A stretch of 5,124 nucleotides of DNA from an uncultured Clostridia bacterium (lineage in GTDB: Bacteria; Bacillota; Clostridia; TANB77; CAG-508), in contig CANRLA010000089.1 of assembly GCA_947631315.1 (NCBI GenBank), positions 1-5,124 of the forward strand. Reading direction: 5' to 3'. Shown here one piece after another: positions 4,961 through 5,124 of this stretch. Under the pieces are notes generated by a model. The model was not told the origin of the DNA and made no database searches. It saw nothing but the letters and a program-made list of their open reading frames with translations. The position numbers and the translations under genes were made by a program. Every line of letters begins with the position of its first letter. Within the stretch, counting starts at the first letter, position 1.

Positions 4961-5124
4961 TTAAAGGTACAACTTTAATAGTATATCCTAAAGGATATAA
5001 TAGTTTTATTAATGTTGAAGCCTGTGGAGAATGTACAAGGCTTTCAATTTTGTATGACGGGCATGTCATAAATCTAGGGTGAAAGTCCCAAGAGGCGTAT
5101 TTGTCGCGAACTCGATAGCAACTT
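4961..5124 (+). ncRNA. 5' part of a structured mobile-element RNA (OMEGA/HEARO-like or group II intron domain I), cut by window end
   Basis: No confident gene follows splB. Instead consecutive hairpins occur: TTAAAG/CTTTAA (4961-4966, 4973-4978); TATATCCT/AGGATATA (4982-4989, 4992-4999); a 10-bp stem with one bulged T (5014-5023 with 5038-5048, core AAGCCT/AGGCTT); TATGAC/GTCATA with loop GGGCAT (5053-5070); GGG-TGAAAGT-CCC (5077-5089); and GAG-GCG/CGC-gaa-CTC (5092-5113). The GGGTGAAAGTCCC block followed by GCGAACTCGATAGC recalls both bacterial group II intron 5' regions and the TGAAAG...GGAACTGCATAGC segment of IscB omega-RNAs. There is no good GUGYG intron 5' end, and the third hairpin spans the nearest candidate (GTGGAG, 5024-5029), which tilts me to the OMEGA/HEARO reading. 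No ATGA, the insertion motif I associate with HEARO, is seen upstream. GC content is visibly higher from about 5050 on, suggesting acquired DNA. The downstream gene that would identify it is outside the window, and the true 5' boundary is unknown. Confidence 0.5.
4982..4999. repeat. 18-bp near-continuous palindrome
   Basis: TATATCCT and AGGATATA are perfect 8-bp inverted copies separated by AA. It could be a subterminal hairpin marking the end of an IS200/IS605-like or IscB/IsrB element, or the first stem of the structured RNA that follows. Its strand and role cannot be settled from this window. Confidence 0.5.

Noticed and set aside
5024..5029. GTGGAG as the 5' splice site of a group II intron.
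   Set aside because: It departs from GUGYG and lies in the loop of a 10-bp hairpin whose left arm would then be outside the intron.
4943..5124. Minus-strand open frame running in from the window edge and ending at a TAA at 4943-4945, with a possible ATG at 5069 (about 41 residues, MTCPSYKIESLVH... to KVSK), and a plus-strand frame over the same bases (IVYPKGYNSFINV... to HVINLG).
   Set aside because: Both strands are open over the same stretch, neither has a Shine-Dalgarno site at a plausible start, and the stretch is better explained by consecutive RNA hairpins; inverted repeats tend to leave both strands open. A truncated gene on the minus strand cannot be fully excluded.

Overview
The window is strongly AT-rich, uses A/T-ending codons and AGA almost throughout for arginine, and has AAGGAGG-type ribosome binding sites. 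An [FeFe] hydrogenase and a spore photoproduct lyase (SplB) in the same window point to an anaerobic, probably spore-forming or spore-derived member of the Clostridia, most likely a low-GC gut-type lineage. That assignment is an inference from gene content and composition, not from a phylogenetic marker.

Layout. Positions 3-971 (+) hold the C-terminal part of an [FeFe] hydrogenase with all three H-cluster motifs; its start is outside the window. Positions 1042-2676 (+) encode a divergent DnaB-type helicase ATPase, closed by a strong rho-independent terminator at 2695-2717. A convergent 71-residue single-pass membrane protein (2703-2918, -) ends inside that same terminator and has its own good promoter at 2994-3022. 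The intergenic stretch 2919-3199 separates it from a divergent type II toxin-antitoxin operon: a Phd/YefM-like antitoxin (3200-3487) and a RelE/ParE-like toxin (3499-3810). The stretch also holds a long interrupted inverted repeat and an 11-bp tandem repeat that is a candidate antitoxin operator. SplB follows at 3879-4877, with a second, weaker terminator-like hairpin behind it at 4895-4915.

Three things deserve attention. First, the 68-nt gap between toxin and splB contains an almost perfect 17-bp RNA hairpin whose 3' arm is the splB Shine-Dalgarno sequence. This suggests that splB translation is either shut off on read-through transcripts or coupled to toxin translation. Second, this SplB keeps the radical-SAM cysteines but appears to lack the catalytic H-donor cysteine at both positions used by characterised enzymes; it has two extra cysteines just after the cluster motif. 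Third, the last ~160 nt look like the 5' part of a structured RNA with consecutive hairpins, a GGGTGAAAGTCCC motif and GCGAACTCGATAGC. It resembles either an OMEGA/HEARO RNA of an IscB/IsrB element or domain I of a group II intron, and it is cut by the window edge.

Taken together this looks like core metabolism (hydrogenase) next to accessory DNA: a helicase without replication partners, a toxin-antitoxin pair and a probable mobile RNA element.
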